Shown: positions 16,244 through 23,967, counted from the first letter of the stretch. The stretch is DNA of 36,755 nt from an uncultured Bacilli bacterium (GCA_934095965.1 CAKOKR010000008.1:1-36755); one strand, 5' to 3'. Notes: a model not told the origin generated them from the letters alone. Numbers and translations are program-made.

Positions 16244-16254
16244 TGGTCTTTTTA
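16224..16254. terminator. Bidirectional terminator between clpP and divIC
   Basis: GCCACTA...TAGTGGT stem overlapping the clpP stop, with A-run on the left and CTTTTT on the right. It serves both convergent genes. Confidence 0.75.
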
Positions 16255-16536
16255 ATCCATTCTTATAATTATTTCTCCATCTTCTGAATACATAAATTTT
16301 TCTTTTGCATACCTTGCAACATATTCATCATCTTGTAACTTAGTTACTTCACTAACTAACTTTTCTTCATTACTTAATAGTTTATTATATTCTTTATTTA
16401 ATTCTTTTATTTTACTTTTATTTTCTAATATTGATGGACATGTCGTAACTACTGAATAAACTAATACACTCAAAAGACCTATAATTGAAACAGAAAGAAC
16501 AAATAATCTTTTCTTTTCTTTTTTAGTTTTTTTCAT
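16252..16536 (-). CDS. divIC: Septum formation initiator, DivIC/FtsB family
   Basis: Small bitopic division protein. From ATG 16536 the product is 94 aa: a basic N-terminus (MKKTKKEKKR), one membrane helix at about 12-30, a leucine-type coiled coil at about 38-70 (SKIKELNKEYNKLLSNEEKL), then the DDEYVARYAKEKFMYSEDGE motif typical of DivIC/FtsB. The start has GGAG 8 bases upstream; the frame is open further but without homology. The order yabP-yabQ-divIC is the same as in B. subtilis and supports this call. Confidence 0.93.
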   Translation of the reverse strand: MKKTKKEKKRLFVLSVSIIGLLSVLVYSVVTTCPSILENKSKIKELNKEYNKLLSNEEKLVSEVTKLQDDEYVARYAKEKFMYSEDGEIIIRMD

Positions 16537-16603
16537 CAATTCATCTCCATTCTTAACTGCACTATACAACAAAAAATAAATATTGTAAATAATAAACCAA
16601 TAT

Positions 16604-16870
16604 TTATTTAATAAATTTACACTTAATTGACAAAACAAAACCAAGTATTAAAGATATAATAAAATAAGGATGTATATTACCAAAATTAATCTTATACATA
16701 ATAAATATATATATTATAACCATATCAACCACATAGACTGTTGTTACCAACAACTTGACAATATTATTTTTATTACTAATTATATATTTATTAAATCTTG
16801 ATAATATATAAAAAACTATACCATATACAAAAGATACTAACAAAGACATTACTTGAATATAACTATTCAT
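16604..16870 (-). CDS. yabQ: Spore cortex biosynthesis protein YabQ
   Basis: YabQ is a multi-pass membrane protein of the mother cell needed for cortex formation in Bacillus. This product is 88 aa with three hydrophobic segments (about 5-24, 37-58, 68-82), shorter than the Bacillus protein. Sequence alone would be weak, but it starts 4 bases inside yabP and is followed by divIC, the conserved yabP-yabQ-divIC order. The motif FVYGIVFYILSRF at the start is compatible with the family. Confidence 0.8.
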   Translation of the reverse strand: MNSYIQVMSLLVSFVYGIVFYILSRFNKYIISNKNNIVKLLVTTVYVVDMVIIYIFIMYKINFGNIHPYFIISLILGFVLSIKCKFIK

Positions 16871-17145
16871 TTAAATAACTTATTTATAATACTAGATTCT
16901 TTATTCTTAATCTTTTCATCTATATATGTATATGAATTAAGTTTTCCCTTTATTTTAACAATACCATCAGTGGTATCTAACTTAAGTAATTCTAATGTAT
17001 TACCAAGTAGCCTTAAATTACCCATTACTGTTTCCATTAAAAATTCTTCATCATCAAAACTAACTAATTTAGTTACACCAGTTATAGAAATTATTCCTCG
17101 GTCAATTATTTTAACCTCATGTGTTCCATAAGTCCCTTCTTTCAT
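16867..17145 (-). CDS. yabP: Sporulation protein YabP
   Basis: YabP/YqfC family protein, expressed in the mother cell and needed for spore cortex assembly in Bacillus. The 92-aa product has the family core HEVKIIDRGIISITGVTKL, SFDDEEFLMETVMGNLRLLG and the later GIVKIKGKLNSYTY, all matching the repeated short beta strands of YabP. It overlaps yabQ by 4 bases. Its own promoter is not obvious in the 46 bases upstream; a sporulation sigma promoter would be expected. Confidence 0.9.
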   Translation of the reverse strand: MKEGTYGTHEVKIIDRGIISITGVTKLVSFDDEEFLMETVMGNLRLLGNTLELLKLDTTDGIVKIKGKLNSYTYIDEKIKNKESSIINKLFK

Positions 17146-17170
17146 ATAATTATCACCATTTAATTATATG

Positions 17171-17201
17171 AAAAGAAGTAGACAATTATTATTATCTACT
17201 T
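17171..17201 (-). terminator. Weak terminator after the 17192-17674 gene
   Basis: AAGTAGA / TCTACTT stem with a 12-base loop and CTTTTC on the minus strand. The 5' arm overlaps the last codons. The U-tract is poor. Confidence 0.4.
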
Positions 17202-17674
17202 GATTGTGTTCTTGATCTATATAAATCATTTAATTCAATTAATGGATCATCTGGGTCTAATGTTTCAACATAAGATAGTTGTACATCTAACTTTTGCTTT
17301 ACAACATAATCAGTCGCTTCATTTCTATATATTTGTAAAGCACCTTCTAATGTTTCTTCAACTAATTCATTACTTACCCAAGGAAGTACAATATCTCCTT
17401 CTTCTAAAAATTTATATTCACCAGTTTGAGGAAAATAAATAACACCAGCAGCTTCGTATTTTTCATATTGAGCCTTAAATATTTCTCTATTTCTTACTCC
17501 AATTAATTGAGCATTTTCTTGATCATAATAAATAGAATCAAAATCTAATTGAATACCAACATATATTTCTTTAACAGTAGTATCCTTACCATCAAATTGA
17601 AATACTTTTGCTCCTTCTAATACTTCTTTTCTATTTACATCACGATCAAAAACATATTGAATTTTATATAACAT
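17192..17674 (-). CDS. Hypothetical soluble protein (160 aa)
   Basis: Not recognised. Mostly acidic and soluble, with strands and helices in alternation, no Cys-based motif and no membrane segment. Start chosen at ATG 17674, which has a strong AAAGGAGAG ribosome site; the 14 codons upstream are unlikely. It has its own consensus promoter, so it is probably expressed in vegetative cells, unlike the neighbouring sporulation genes yabP-yabQ. Possibly a lineage-specific protein. Confidence 0.75.
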   Translation of the reverse strand: MLYKIQYVFDRDVNRKEVLEGAKVFQFDGKDTTVKEIYVGIQLDFDSIYYDQENAQLIGVRNREIFKAQYEKYEAAGVIYFPQTGEYKFLEEGDIVLPWVSNELVEETLEGALQIYRNEATDYVVKQKLDVQLSYVETLDPDDPLIELNDLYRSRTQSSR

Positions 17675-17706
17675 TTTTATCTCTCCTTTTAAAGCGACGT
17701 TTTTTA

Positions 17707-17735
17707 ATTCTACCACAATATCTATTGTATGTCAA
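17707..17735 (-). promoter_or_regulatory. Consensus promoter for the 17192-17674 gene
   Basis: Minus strand: -35 TTGACA (17735-17730), 17-base spacer, -10 TAGAAT (17712-17707). Confidence 0.8.
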
Positions 17736-17834
17736 ATGCTCTGAAAGTTGAAAACAACAAAACCTAGATAATTCCTAGGAAAAATCAAGATTTTAAATAA
17801 TACACAAGGATTTTTTCAAAGGAATACCTATATT

Positions 17835-17870
17835 AAAAGAAGAAGTTAACCTTCATTAACTTCTTCTTTT
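17835..17870 (-). terminator. Terminator embedded in the end of spoVG
   Basis: Perfect 15-bp inverted repeat (AAAAGAAGAAGTTAA / TTAACTTCTTCTTTT) with a 6-base loop. On the minus strand it begins in the last spoVG codons (KEEVNEG), contains the stop codon, and ends in TTTT. Confidence 0.85.
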
Positions 17871-18124
17871 ACCATTTCATCATATTTAGCTAATATAACA
17901 TTTTCAAACTTTTCTCTAGTTTCCTTATTTGTTGGAAATACCATATTTTCTTCTTTGCCTTCTTTATTCATTTTACTTGGCATAGAAACAAATAATCTTT
18001 CATTTCCTTGAATAATCTTTGCCCCACGTATAGCTAAGCAATCATCTAAAGTAAAATCAACAAATGCTTTTAGTCTAGAGCCTTCTCTTTCCCTTCTAAA
18101 AACTTCTAATTTTGTAATTTCCAT
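17846..18124 (-). CDS. spoVG: Septation/RNA-binding regulator SpoVG
   Basis: SpoVG is a small nucleic-acid-binding regulator, first known from spore cortex formation and asymmetric septation. The 92-aa product shows the family pattern: MEITKLEVFRRE, LKAFVDFTLDDCLAIRGAKII, GNERLFVSMPSKMNKEGKEE and FPTNKETREKFENVILAKY. It has a consensus ribosome site (AAGGAGG) and its own promoter, and follows veg. In Bacillus the spoVG promoter is sigmaH-dependent; here a sigmaA-type promoter is visible. Confidence 0.93.
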   Translation of the reverse strand: MEITKLEVFRREREGSRLKAFVDFTLDDCLAIRGAKIIQGNERLFVSMPSKMNKEGKEENMVFPTNKETREKFENVILAKYDEMVKEEVNEG

Positions 18125-18157
18125 TCTTTATACCTCCTTATGTTGTTTACACTTATA

Positions 18158-18186
18158 ATTATACCCTATTTTTCACATAATCGCAA
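18158..18186 (-). promoter_or_regulatory. Promoter of spoVG
   Basis: Minus strand: -35 TTGCGA (18186-18181), 17-base spacer, -10 TATAAT (18163-18158), ahead of AAGGAGG and the ATG. Confidence 0.75.
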
Positions 18187-18194
18187 CATAAATT

Positions 18195-18407
18195 TCACAA
18201 AATTTTCACTTTTACATCACCTGTTATAACATCTCTATAACAAAAACTCTTTTCATCCCCATTAACAAGCACTGTAAATAAATTCGGATAAACTTTATAA
18301 AGAATTCCTTCATATCTTTCAATTTTATTTCTAAGACCATAAACACTTACTAAAACCCTCTTATTTAATTTACTACGTATTTCTTCCTTAATTATATTTA
18401 TATTCAT
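18195..18407 (-). CDS. veg: Veg family protein
   Basis: Veg (DUF1021) is a small basic protein; in B. subtilis it promotes biofilm matrix gene expression. The product (70 aa from ATG 18407; a GTG at 18413 is also possible) contains the family layout IKEEIRSKLNKRVLVSVYGLRNKIERYEGILYKVYPNLF read in parts: a helix, then strands with ERYEGIL and YPNLFTV, and a final SFCYRDVITGDVKV. It directly follows yabG, as in Bacillus, with no gap. Confidence 0.88.
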   Translation of the reverse strand: MNINIIKEEIRSKLNKRVLVSVYGLRNKIERYEGILYKVYPNLFTVLVNGDEKSFCYRDVITGDVKVKIL

Positions 18408-18413
18408 ATCCAC

Positions 18414-19190
18414 CTACCTTGGATACCCAACATACATAAGTCCATTACAAATAAGTCCCCCCATACCTTCTTCTTTATATTTAGTTTTTTCAAGTAATTT
18501 TTTTAAATCAATTTCTTTATTTCTCTCAGTCAAAGAAATACTACTTGCAATAATCGCCGGATCTAATGCATGAATATTAATCCTCTTAGGACTTGATGCA
18601 AAATTAGCTCCTGCTTTAATCAATTCTTCATAATCACTCTGACAAGCTCCAGCAATAATAACTAACTTCTCATGACTCTTTTCATAATTTCTTGCAGCTT
18701 TAACTGCTTTTACAAAATAAATAGAATTTTTATAATTATTTATATCCGTTAAATCTCCTTTTTTCTTATAATAAGCATCATGTCCCGTTATAACCACTAT
18801 ATCAGGTTTATATTCTTTTAAAAGCATAGGTAATTGTTCATATATATTTTTTTCATTTATTTTTTTACCTATTGCCAAAATACCATTTCTCTTATAAAAC
18901 TTTAGACATCTATTTAAATATTCACTATCTCCATCTATATGTAATACCTTCGCAGGTAAATAAAAATACTCTCCTCGTTCTAATAGTTCTTCTTTTACTT
19001 CAATTTCATCTATATCATCTTCTTCAATTACCTCATCAACTACTTCTAAATCATCTAAATAAGCATCTGCTATTAACCTAACTTCAGCTCCTTTTAAATA
19101 AACAATACCATCTTTTAATTTAATTACTTTAAATACTGTATCATTATTATAACTATTCCTAGTTACATAATCTCCTACTTTAATATTCAC
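18414..19190 (-). CDS. yabG: Sporulation protease YabG
   Basis: YabG (peptidase family U57) is a mother-cell protease that processes spore coat proteins in Bacillus and Clostridioides. The 258-aa product starts with an SH3-like segment (NIKVGDYVTRNSYNNDTVFKV), has an acidic linker around 50-70, and then the family blocks VVITGHDAYY, IIAGACQSDYEELIKAGANF and INIHALDPAIIASSI. Start is GTG at 19190 behind GGTGA. It lies between ksgA and veg, the Bacillus order. A CATATAAT box about 20 bases before the start resembles a sigmaE/K -10 element, but I cannot support a -35. Confidence 0.92.
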   Translation of the reverse strand: MNIKVGDYVTRNSYNNDTVFKVIKLKDGIVYLKGAEVRLIADAYLDDLEVVDEVIEEDDIDEIEVKEELLERGEYFYLPAKVLHIDGDSEYLNRCLKFYKRNGILAIGKKINEKNIYEQLPMLLKEYKPDIVVITGHDAYYKKKGDLTDINNYKNSIYFVKAVKAARNYEKSHEKLVIIAGACQSDYEELIKAGANFASSPKRINIHALDPAIIASSISLTERNKEIDLKKLLEKTKYKEEGMGGLICNGLMYVGYPR

Positions 19191-19220
19191 TTAATAATCA
19201 CCAATAAATTATATGATTAA

Positions 19221-19253
19221 AATAAAAAAGAATTCCTACTTCAAAGAATTCTT
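19221..19253 (-). terminator. Terminator overlapping the end of ksgA
   Basis: AAGAATTC / GAATTCTT stem with a 9-base loop, followed on the minus strand by TTTTTT. The 5' arm encodes the last ksgA codons, and the stop codon lies at the loop edge. Confidence 0.8.
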
Positions 19254-20012
19254 AAATATATCAAGTAATATCTCTTCACTTAATTCTTCACTTCTATTTG
19301 CTACACTTAATCCATATTTATTTAATGTATTATTAATCTTTTCTATATCATATATACCATTTATATTATTTCTAATATTTTTTCTTTTATACCTAAACAT
19401 ATTTTTTAAAAACTTAAAATACTTTGAAGTATCTATTTCTTCAACTCTCTCTTTCGTAAGAAAGCTGACAACACTACTTTCAACTTTAGGCACTGGATTA
19501 AATGAATATTTTGATACATCACATACTTTTTTTATATTAAAATAATACTTAAGTACTAAGGTTATATAACCATAGTCTCTAGTACCTGTACTAGCTAAGA
19601 ATCTATCCGCTACTTCTTTTTGAACCATTATAGTAAATTTCTTAAAATTAATATTAGATTCTATTACATGTTCTATAATCGGTGTAGTTATATAATATGG
19701 TAAATTACCCACTAAATATAAATTATTATATTTAATATTCTTTATATCTTCACCTATATCACTAGTTAAAAAGTCTTTATACATTACTTTTAAATTACCA
19801 TTTAAACCATCTAACACAAAACGTAAGTCAGTATCAATTTCATATGCTACTACATTACATCCTAAAGATAATAACTTTTTAGTTAAAGCTCCTCTACCAG
19901 GTCCAATTTCTATAACTAGATCACCAGGTAATGCATCTACTTCACCTACTATTTTATCAATTATACTATTATCAATTAAAAAATTTTGTCCTAAACTCTT
20001 CTTTGCTTTCAT
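19236..20012 (-). CDS. ksgA: 16S rRNA dimethyladenosine transferase
   Basis: KsgA/RsmA dimethylates two adjacent adenines (A1518/A1519, E. coli numbering) in helix 45 of 16S rRNA using SAM. Visible motifs: KKSLGQNFLID at the start, the SAM motif VIEIGPGRGALTKKLL, the catalytic NLPYYIT, and the C-terminal VPKVESSVVSF. Length 258 aa is normal. It follows the 3D-domain gene by 21 bases and carries its own terminator. Confidence 0.96.
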   Translation of the reverse strand: MKAKKSLGQNFLIDNSIIDKIVGEVDALPGDLVIEIGPGRGALTKKLLSLGCNVVAYEIDTDLRFVLDGLNGNLKVMYKDFLTSDIGEDIKNIKYNNLYLVGNLPYYITTPIIEHVIESNINFKKFTIMVQKEVADRFLASTGTRDYGYITLVLKYYFNIKKVCDVSKYSFNPVPKVESSVVSFLTKERVEEIDTSKYFKFLKNMFRYKRKNIRNNINGIYDIEKINNTLNKYGLSVANRSEELSEEILLDIFKNSLK

Positions 20013-20033
20013 AATTAAAAATTCGGGTGAGTA

Positions 20034-20561
20034 TTACTCCCACCCTCTCCTTAAAACATCATATGTTATTTTACTTCTTCCAATATATTTTGAAGCATAT
20101 TCTTCACTCGGGGTAAGTAAATCAAGGGAATTACCACGAACACCCCGATCAAGTACTATTGCAACAATTCTTCCTTCACCAACTCTATCACTATAAAAAC
20201 TAACAATAGAACCACATGGAAGATTACTACTTGATGCAACAATATTTACTTCACCATATTTAATATCAGTGTATTTTGTGGTACCGTCCATTATATTATA
20301 ACTAGGTAAACATCCAAGCTTACCACCACATAATGGACAATTATAAGCATAACCAGTTAAATCACCAGTATATGTATCAATCGTTGTAAACATCTTTATT
20401 TCTTCAGCTTCTTCAACTTTCATTGCCATTGTTGTTAAATTAATTGTTTTATTAGTATTATTATTTTCAACTGCTACATCTCTTATATCAGTACTACTCT
20501 TAGCAATAATAAGAACAAATAACAAAAGAAACATTCTAACAAAATAATTTACTACCTTCAT
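20034..20561 (-). CDS. Exported 3D-domain protein (YabE/Rpf-related)
   Basis: An N-terminal membrane anchor or signal (about residues 8-22) is followed by a linker and a C-terminal 3D (Asp-Asp-Asp) domain: NIVASSSNLPCGSIVSFY, then IVAIVLDRGVRGNSLDLLTPS and GRSKITYDVLRRGW. The 3D fold occurs in lytic transglycosylase-like proteins such as Bacillus YabE, whose gene also lies between tatD and ksgA. An unusual CPLCGGKLGC segment precedes the domain and could bind metal or form disulfides. It is much shorter than YabE (175 aa), lacking the DUF348 and G5 repeats. ATG 20561 has AGGTGG 8 bases upstream; a GTG at 20573 lies in that site. Confidence 0.8.
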   Translation of the reverse strand: MKVVNYFVRMFLLLFVLIIAKSSTDIRDVAVENNNTNKTINLTTMAMKVEEAEEIKMFTTIDTYTGDLTGYAYNCPLCGGKLGCLPSYNIMDGTTKYTDIKYGEVNIVASSSNLPCGSIVSFYSDRVGEGRIVAIVLDRGVRGNSLDLLTPSEEYASKYIGRSKITYDVLRRGWE

Positions 20562-20589
20562 AATTGTATCCACCTCTTCGGATAACTAA

Positions 20590-20618
20590 ATTATATCATT
20601 TAATAACTCATAAATCAA
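20590..20618 (-). promoter_or_regulatory. Promoter of the 3D-domain gene and ksgA
   Basis: Minus strand: -35 TTGATT (20618-20613), 17-base spacer, -10 TATAAT (20595-20590). Confidence 0.75.
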
Positions 20619-20735
20619 TTACCAATAATTACACATCAAACATAGAATTTACAAAATGTATATTGCTACAAAGATACTATGTAAGTTTTATACAAAAATT
20701 AATAAAATCTAAGTAAGTTAGGAAGTGAATATAGT

Positions 20736-20945
20736 ATGGACGCCAGAGACATAGTTTTAAATAATATAAGATATTATAGATTAGAAAAAAATGGACTCAA
20801 GAAGAACTAGCAGAAAAAATTAGGCACCACTGCTACATATGTATCAAGATTAGAAAATGCTAAAAAGAATATCAGAGTAGATTATATAAATCACATAGCT
20901 AATACATTTAATATAACCCCAAAAGAATTAATTATAGAAAGATAA
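20736..20945 (+). pseudogene. Broken Xre-family helix-turn-helix regulator
   Basis: The plus strand encodes a complete small HTH_3 (Cro/C1/Xre) domain, but across two frames. Frame one gives MDARDIVLNNIRYYRLEK; after the A-run at 20785-20791 the frame must change to read WTQEELAEK; after a second A-run at 20814-20819 it returns to frame one for LGTTATYVSRLENAKKNI and NHIANTFNITPKELIIER, ending in TAA. The whole span is a multiple of three, so a one-base loss in the first run and a one-base gain in the second cancel out. As written, translation stops at 20810. Real decay or homopolymer sequencing error are both possible. A GGAAG ribosome-like site precedes the ATG. Confidence 0.85.
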
Positions 20946-21003
20946 TTAATAGTTAACGTAAAAAGAAAAAGGTCTGGTTATAAAAAAGAAAAAATAATAA
21001 ATT

Positions 21004-21035
21004 AAAAAATCCCCTTTATTTATATGGATTTTTTT
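21004..21035. terminator. Terminator after the broken Xre gene
   Basis: AAAAAATCC / GGATTTTTT, a 9-bp stem with a 13-base loop and a T-run on the plus strand; the A-run would make it work in both directions. Confidence 0.6.
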
Positions 21036-21036
21036 A

Positions 21037-21102
21037 TGTCACTTTAAATTAGTCAGGGGGTTCACTTTAAATTAGTCAGGGGGTGTCACTTTAAATTAGT
21101 CA
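21037..21102. repeat. Three direct copies of a 23-24 bp repeat
   Basis: The core TCACTTTAAATTAGTCA occurs three times (starting at 21039, 21062 and 21086). The first two copies end in GGGGG, and the third runs into an A-run. The period is 23-24 bases. Such nested direct repeats are seen at the ends of some insertion sequences, and the location next to a broken regulator fits a mobile-element scar, but no transposase remnant is visible. Confidence 0.85.
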
Positions 21103-21135
21103 AAAAAAAGAGCAAAATTAATCTAATTTTACTCT
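21102..21135 (-). terminator. Terminator overlapping the end of tatD
   Basis: A 12-bp stem with one G-U pair (AGAGTAAAATTA / TAATTTTGCTCT), three-base loop, then eight T on the minus strand. The 5' arm is inside the tatD coding sequence. Confidence 0.85.
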
Positions 21136-21879
21136 TTCATACATTCTTTTAATATTTTCATTAGTTCTATAAGATAATTCTTCTAAAGATACATTATAAA
21201 GTTCACTAACAAACTTAGCTATATCCATTATATGTGATGGATCATTTTTCATACCTCTATAAGGAACTGGTGTTAAATAAGGACTATCAGTTTCTAAAAC
21301 TATATTATCTAAACCAACTTCCTTTATAACATCTTTTATATTACAATTCTTAAATGTAATAACACCATTAACTCCTAATAAATACCCCATTTTAATATAT
21401 ATCTTTGCAGTTTCCAAACTCCCAGAAAAAGAATGAATTGTTCCGCTACAATTAAATTTTTTTAATGTATTAATTGTATCTTCTGTTGCATCTCTTGAAT
21501 GAATAATAACAGGTAAATTATATTTTTCCGCTAAAGAAAGTTGCATTTCCAATAACTTAATTTGTTCATCTTTATTTTCTTTTGTATAATGATAATCTAA
21601 ACCAATTTCTCCAATTGCAACTATTTTTTCATTATTTAAATTATTTTCTATAAACTTAATATCTTCTAAAGTATAATTATCTACAGACTCTGGATGTATA
21701 CCCAGTGCTCCATACATATTATCATACTGTTTAACTAACTCTAATACTTCTTTATTATATTCTCTATTACTACCATTATTAATATAATATTTAATATTAT
21801 TATTACTTGCATTATTTAATACTTCATCTATATTATCATAATCACTTTTAAATATATGACAATGAGTATCTACAAACAT
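21118..21879 (-). CDS. tatD: TatD family metal-dependent DNase
   Basis: TIM-barrel metal-dependent hydrolase (3'-5' exonuclease/AP-endonuclease type in characterised members). The N-terminal FVDTHCHI metal motif, IGEIGLDYHY (Glu ligand), PVIIHSRDA (His), GTIHSFSG (His) and the late VLETDSPYLTPVPYRG (Asp) are all present. Length 253 aa is standard. It overlaps metG by one base; the metG-tatD order is conserved across Bacillota. The gene rnmV, often found beyond tatD, is not here. Confidence 0.95.
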   Translation of the reverse strand: MFVDTHCHIFKSDYDNIDEVLNNASNNNIKYYINNGSNREYNKEVLELVKQYDNMYGALGIHPESVDNYTLEDIKFIENNLNNEKIVAIGEIGLDYHYTKENKDEQIKLLEMQLSLAEKYNLPVIIHSRDATEDTINTLKKFNCSGTIHSFSGSLETAKIYIKMGYLLGVNGVITFKNCNIKDVIKEVGLDNIVLETDSPYLTPVPYRGMKNDPSHIMDIAKFVSELYNVSLEELSYRTNENIKRMYERVKLD

Positions 21880-23408
21880 TATTTAACCTCTATTCTATTA
21901 AATAATATTTCTGGTTTATTAAGTACTATACCAGTTTCTAAATTACCAAATGTTTCTATACTTTCAATATCTCTTTTACTTGTATTTAATTGATTTAATA
22001 TTTTATCACTAGTTACATTAATAAATGGTTCTAATAATATTGCACATATTCTAATAGATTCTAATATGTTATATATAACTGTTTTTAATCTATCTATTTT
22101 TGCTTCATCTTTTGCAAGTAACCATGGTGTTGTATCATCAATATATTTATTACACTTACTAAGTACATTAAATATTTCTTCTAAAGCTTCATTTACTTTT
22201 AATGAATCCATTTTTTCATCAACTTTTGTCTTTAAACTAATAACACTTTCAATTAAATCTTTATCAATATCTTCCCCAGTCTGTGGATTTTCCACATGTC
22301 CATCAAAATACTTATGAGCCATACTTATAGTTCTATTTACTAAATTACCTAAGTTATTAACTAAATCAGTATTAGTTCTATTAATTAATGCTTCTTCAGA
22401 GAAATTACCATCACTTCCAAAAGATACTTCTCTTAAAGCAAAATATCTAACAGCATCAACTCCATATGCATCAATATATTCTCTAGGATCCTTGTAATTA
22501 CCTAAAGATTTAGATATCTTTCCACCATTAATTATTAACCAACCATGACCAAATATTTGCTTAGGAAGTGGTAAATCTAATGCCCACAACAACGCTGGCC
22601 AAATTATTGCATGAAATCTAGTAATTTCTTTTCCAACTAAATGTAAATCAGCTGGCCAATATTTTTTAAAATTTTCACTATCTTCATCTGGATAACCTAG
22701 TGATGTAATATAATTTGTTAATGCATCTATCCAAACATAAATTACATGTTTAGGATCAAAATCAACAGGTATACCCCATTTAACAGATGTTCTTGATACA
22801 CATAAATCTTCAAGACCCGGTTTAATAAAATTATTTACAAGTTCATTTTTTCTTGATACAGGTAAAATAAAATCAGGTTGTTCTTCATATAACTTAATTA
22901 ATCTATCTTGATACTTAGATAATTTAAAAAAGTAAGCTTCTTCAGTAACTAATTTTACTTCTCTACCACAATCTGGACATTTACCATCTACAAGTTGTGT
23001 TTCAGTCCAAAATGATTCACAAGGAACACAATATAATCCTTCATAAGAGCCTTTATAAATATCTCCTTGATCGTATAATCTTCTAAATATTTTTTGAACT
23101 GCTTTAACATGTTTTTCATCAGTTGTTCTAATAAAATAATCATATGAAATATTTAAACTTTTCCATAAATCTTTAGCATTTAAGATAATTTCATCAACAT
23201 ATTCCTTCGGAGTAACTAGAGCTTCCTTTGCTTTTTGTTCTATCTTTTGACCATGTTCATCAGTTCCAGTTTGAAAAAACACATCATACCCATTTAATCT
23301 TTTATATCTTGCTATAGCATCCGCTATAATTGTTGTATAACAATGACCAATATGAAAATTAGCACTTGGATAATATATTGGTGTTGTTATGTAATATTTT
23401 TTATTCAT
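21879..23408 (-). CDS. metG: Methionyl-tRNA synthetase
   Basis: Class I aminoacyl-tRNA synthetase charging tRNA-Met. Visible motifs: HIGH (residues 19-22), the zinc-binding Cys at 127, 130, 144 and 147 (CVPC...CPDC), and KISKS (297-301). The anticodon-binding helical domain runs to the end at 509 aa; the C-terminal tRNA-binding EMAP-like domain found in longer MetRS is absent, as in many small-genome Bacilli. It overlaps dut by 8 bases and lies behind a T-box with a methionine specifier. Confidence 0.97.
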   Translation of the reverse strand: MNKKYYITTPIYYPSANFHIGHCYTTIIADAIARYKRLNGYDVFFQTGTDEHGQKIEQKAKEALVTPKEYVDEIILNAKDLWKSLNISYDYFIRTTDEKHVKAVQKIFRRLYDQGDIYKGSYEGLYCVPCESFWTETQLVDGKCPDCGREVKLVTEEAYFFKLSKYQDRLIKLYEEQPDFILPVSRKNELVNNFIKPGLEDLCVSRTSVKWGIPVDFDPKHVIYVWIDALTNYITSLGYPDEDSENFKKYWPADLHLVGKEITRFHAIIWPALLWALDLPLPKQIFGHGWLIINGGKISKSLGNYKDPREYIDAYGVDAVRYFALREVSFGSDGNFSEEALINRTNTDLVNNLGNLVNRTISMAHKYFDGHVENPQTGEDIDKDLIESVISLKTKVDEKMDSLKVNEALEEIFNVLSKCNKYIDDTTPWLLAKDEAKIDRLKTVIYNILESIRICAILLEPFINVTSDKILNQLNTSKRDIESIETFGNLETGIVLNKPEILFNRIEVK

Positions 23409-23898
23409 TTTTACTTCCTTCTTTCTTTTTATTAGTACTACCTATGCCACCAGTTCTAACAGCATCAGCATTGTCATCATCAGTTGTTAAAAATTTAACA
23501 AATATTCCCTGAGCATAAGCATCTCCTTTATTTATTATATATTCTTTATCTCCATGATTTTGTAAACATACCCACATATGTCCTTCATTATCTGGATTAT
23601 TATAATAATCACTTTCTATTATTCCAACTTGATTTGTAAGCCTTACATTATATTTAAAACCCATACTACTTCTTACAACAATCATAAGCATTTCATCACT
23701 TTCAAATGTTGCTTTATACCCAGTTGGTATCTTCACAATCTCATTTGGTTTTATAACATAATCTTTAATAGCAAAAAAATCATATCCTGCACTACATTTT
23801 GTCCCTCTTAAAGGGAGCATATAATCATCATACAAAGTTTTATTATCACCAAAAACTTTAACAAATTCAGGATAACTTATTTTTTCAAACTTTCTCAT
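23401..23898 (-). CDS. dut: dUTPase-family nucleotidohydrolase
   Basis: Trimeric dUTPase fold, hydrolysing dUTP to dUMP and pyrophosphate. Motifs in order: AGYDFFA (1), RSSMGFK (2), GIIESDYYNN with the catalytic Asp (3), DAYAQGIF (4) and the C-terminal RTGGIGSTNK arm (5). The variant SSMGFK and DYYNN forms are common in Bacillota and phage enzymes. ATG 23898 follows GGAGG; the frame upstream extends into the T-box terminator and is not used. It is unusual as first gene under a methionine T-box, ahead of metG. Confidence 0.93.
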   Translation of the reverse strand: MRKFEKISYPEFVKVFGDNKTLYDDYMLPLRGTKCSAGYDFFAIKDYVIKPNEIVKIPTGYKATFESDEMLMIVVRSSMGFKYNVRLTNQVGIIESDYYNNPDNEGHMWVCLQNHGDKEYIINKGDAYAQGIFVKFLTTDDDNADAVRTGGIGSTNKKKEGSKNE

Positions 23899-23911
23899 AT
23901 TTACCTCCAAT

Positions 23912-23967
23912 AAAAAAATCATAAACTAAGGACGAGTATAACCCGCGGTACCACCTTAATTCATGAT
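23912..23967 (-). terminator. Terminator arm of the T-box
   Basis: On the minus strand ATCATGAATTAAGG (23967-23954) pairs with CCTTAGTTTATGAT (23931-23918), 14 bp with two G-U pairs, followed by TTTTTTT. The stem includes the first bases of the T-box, so tRNA binding and termination exclude each other. Confidence 0.85.

Noticed and set aside
16853..17131. Plus-strand frame opposite yabP
   Set aside because: Antisense shadow of yabP, which has clear family motifs and gene-order support.
22066..22317. Plus-strand frame inside metG
   Set aside because: Antisense shadow of a well-conserved gene.
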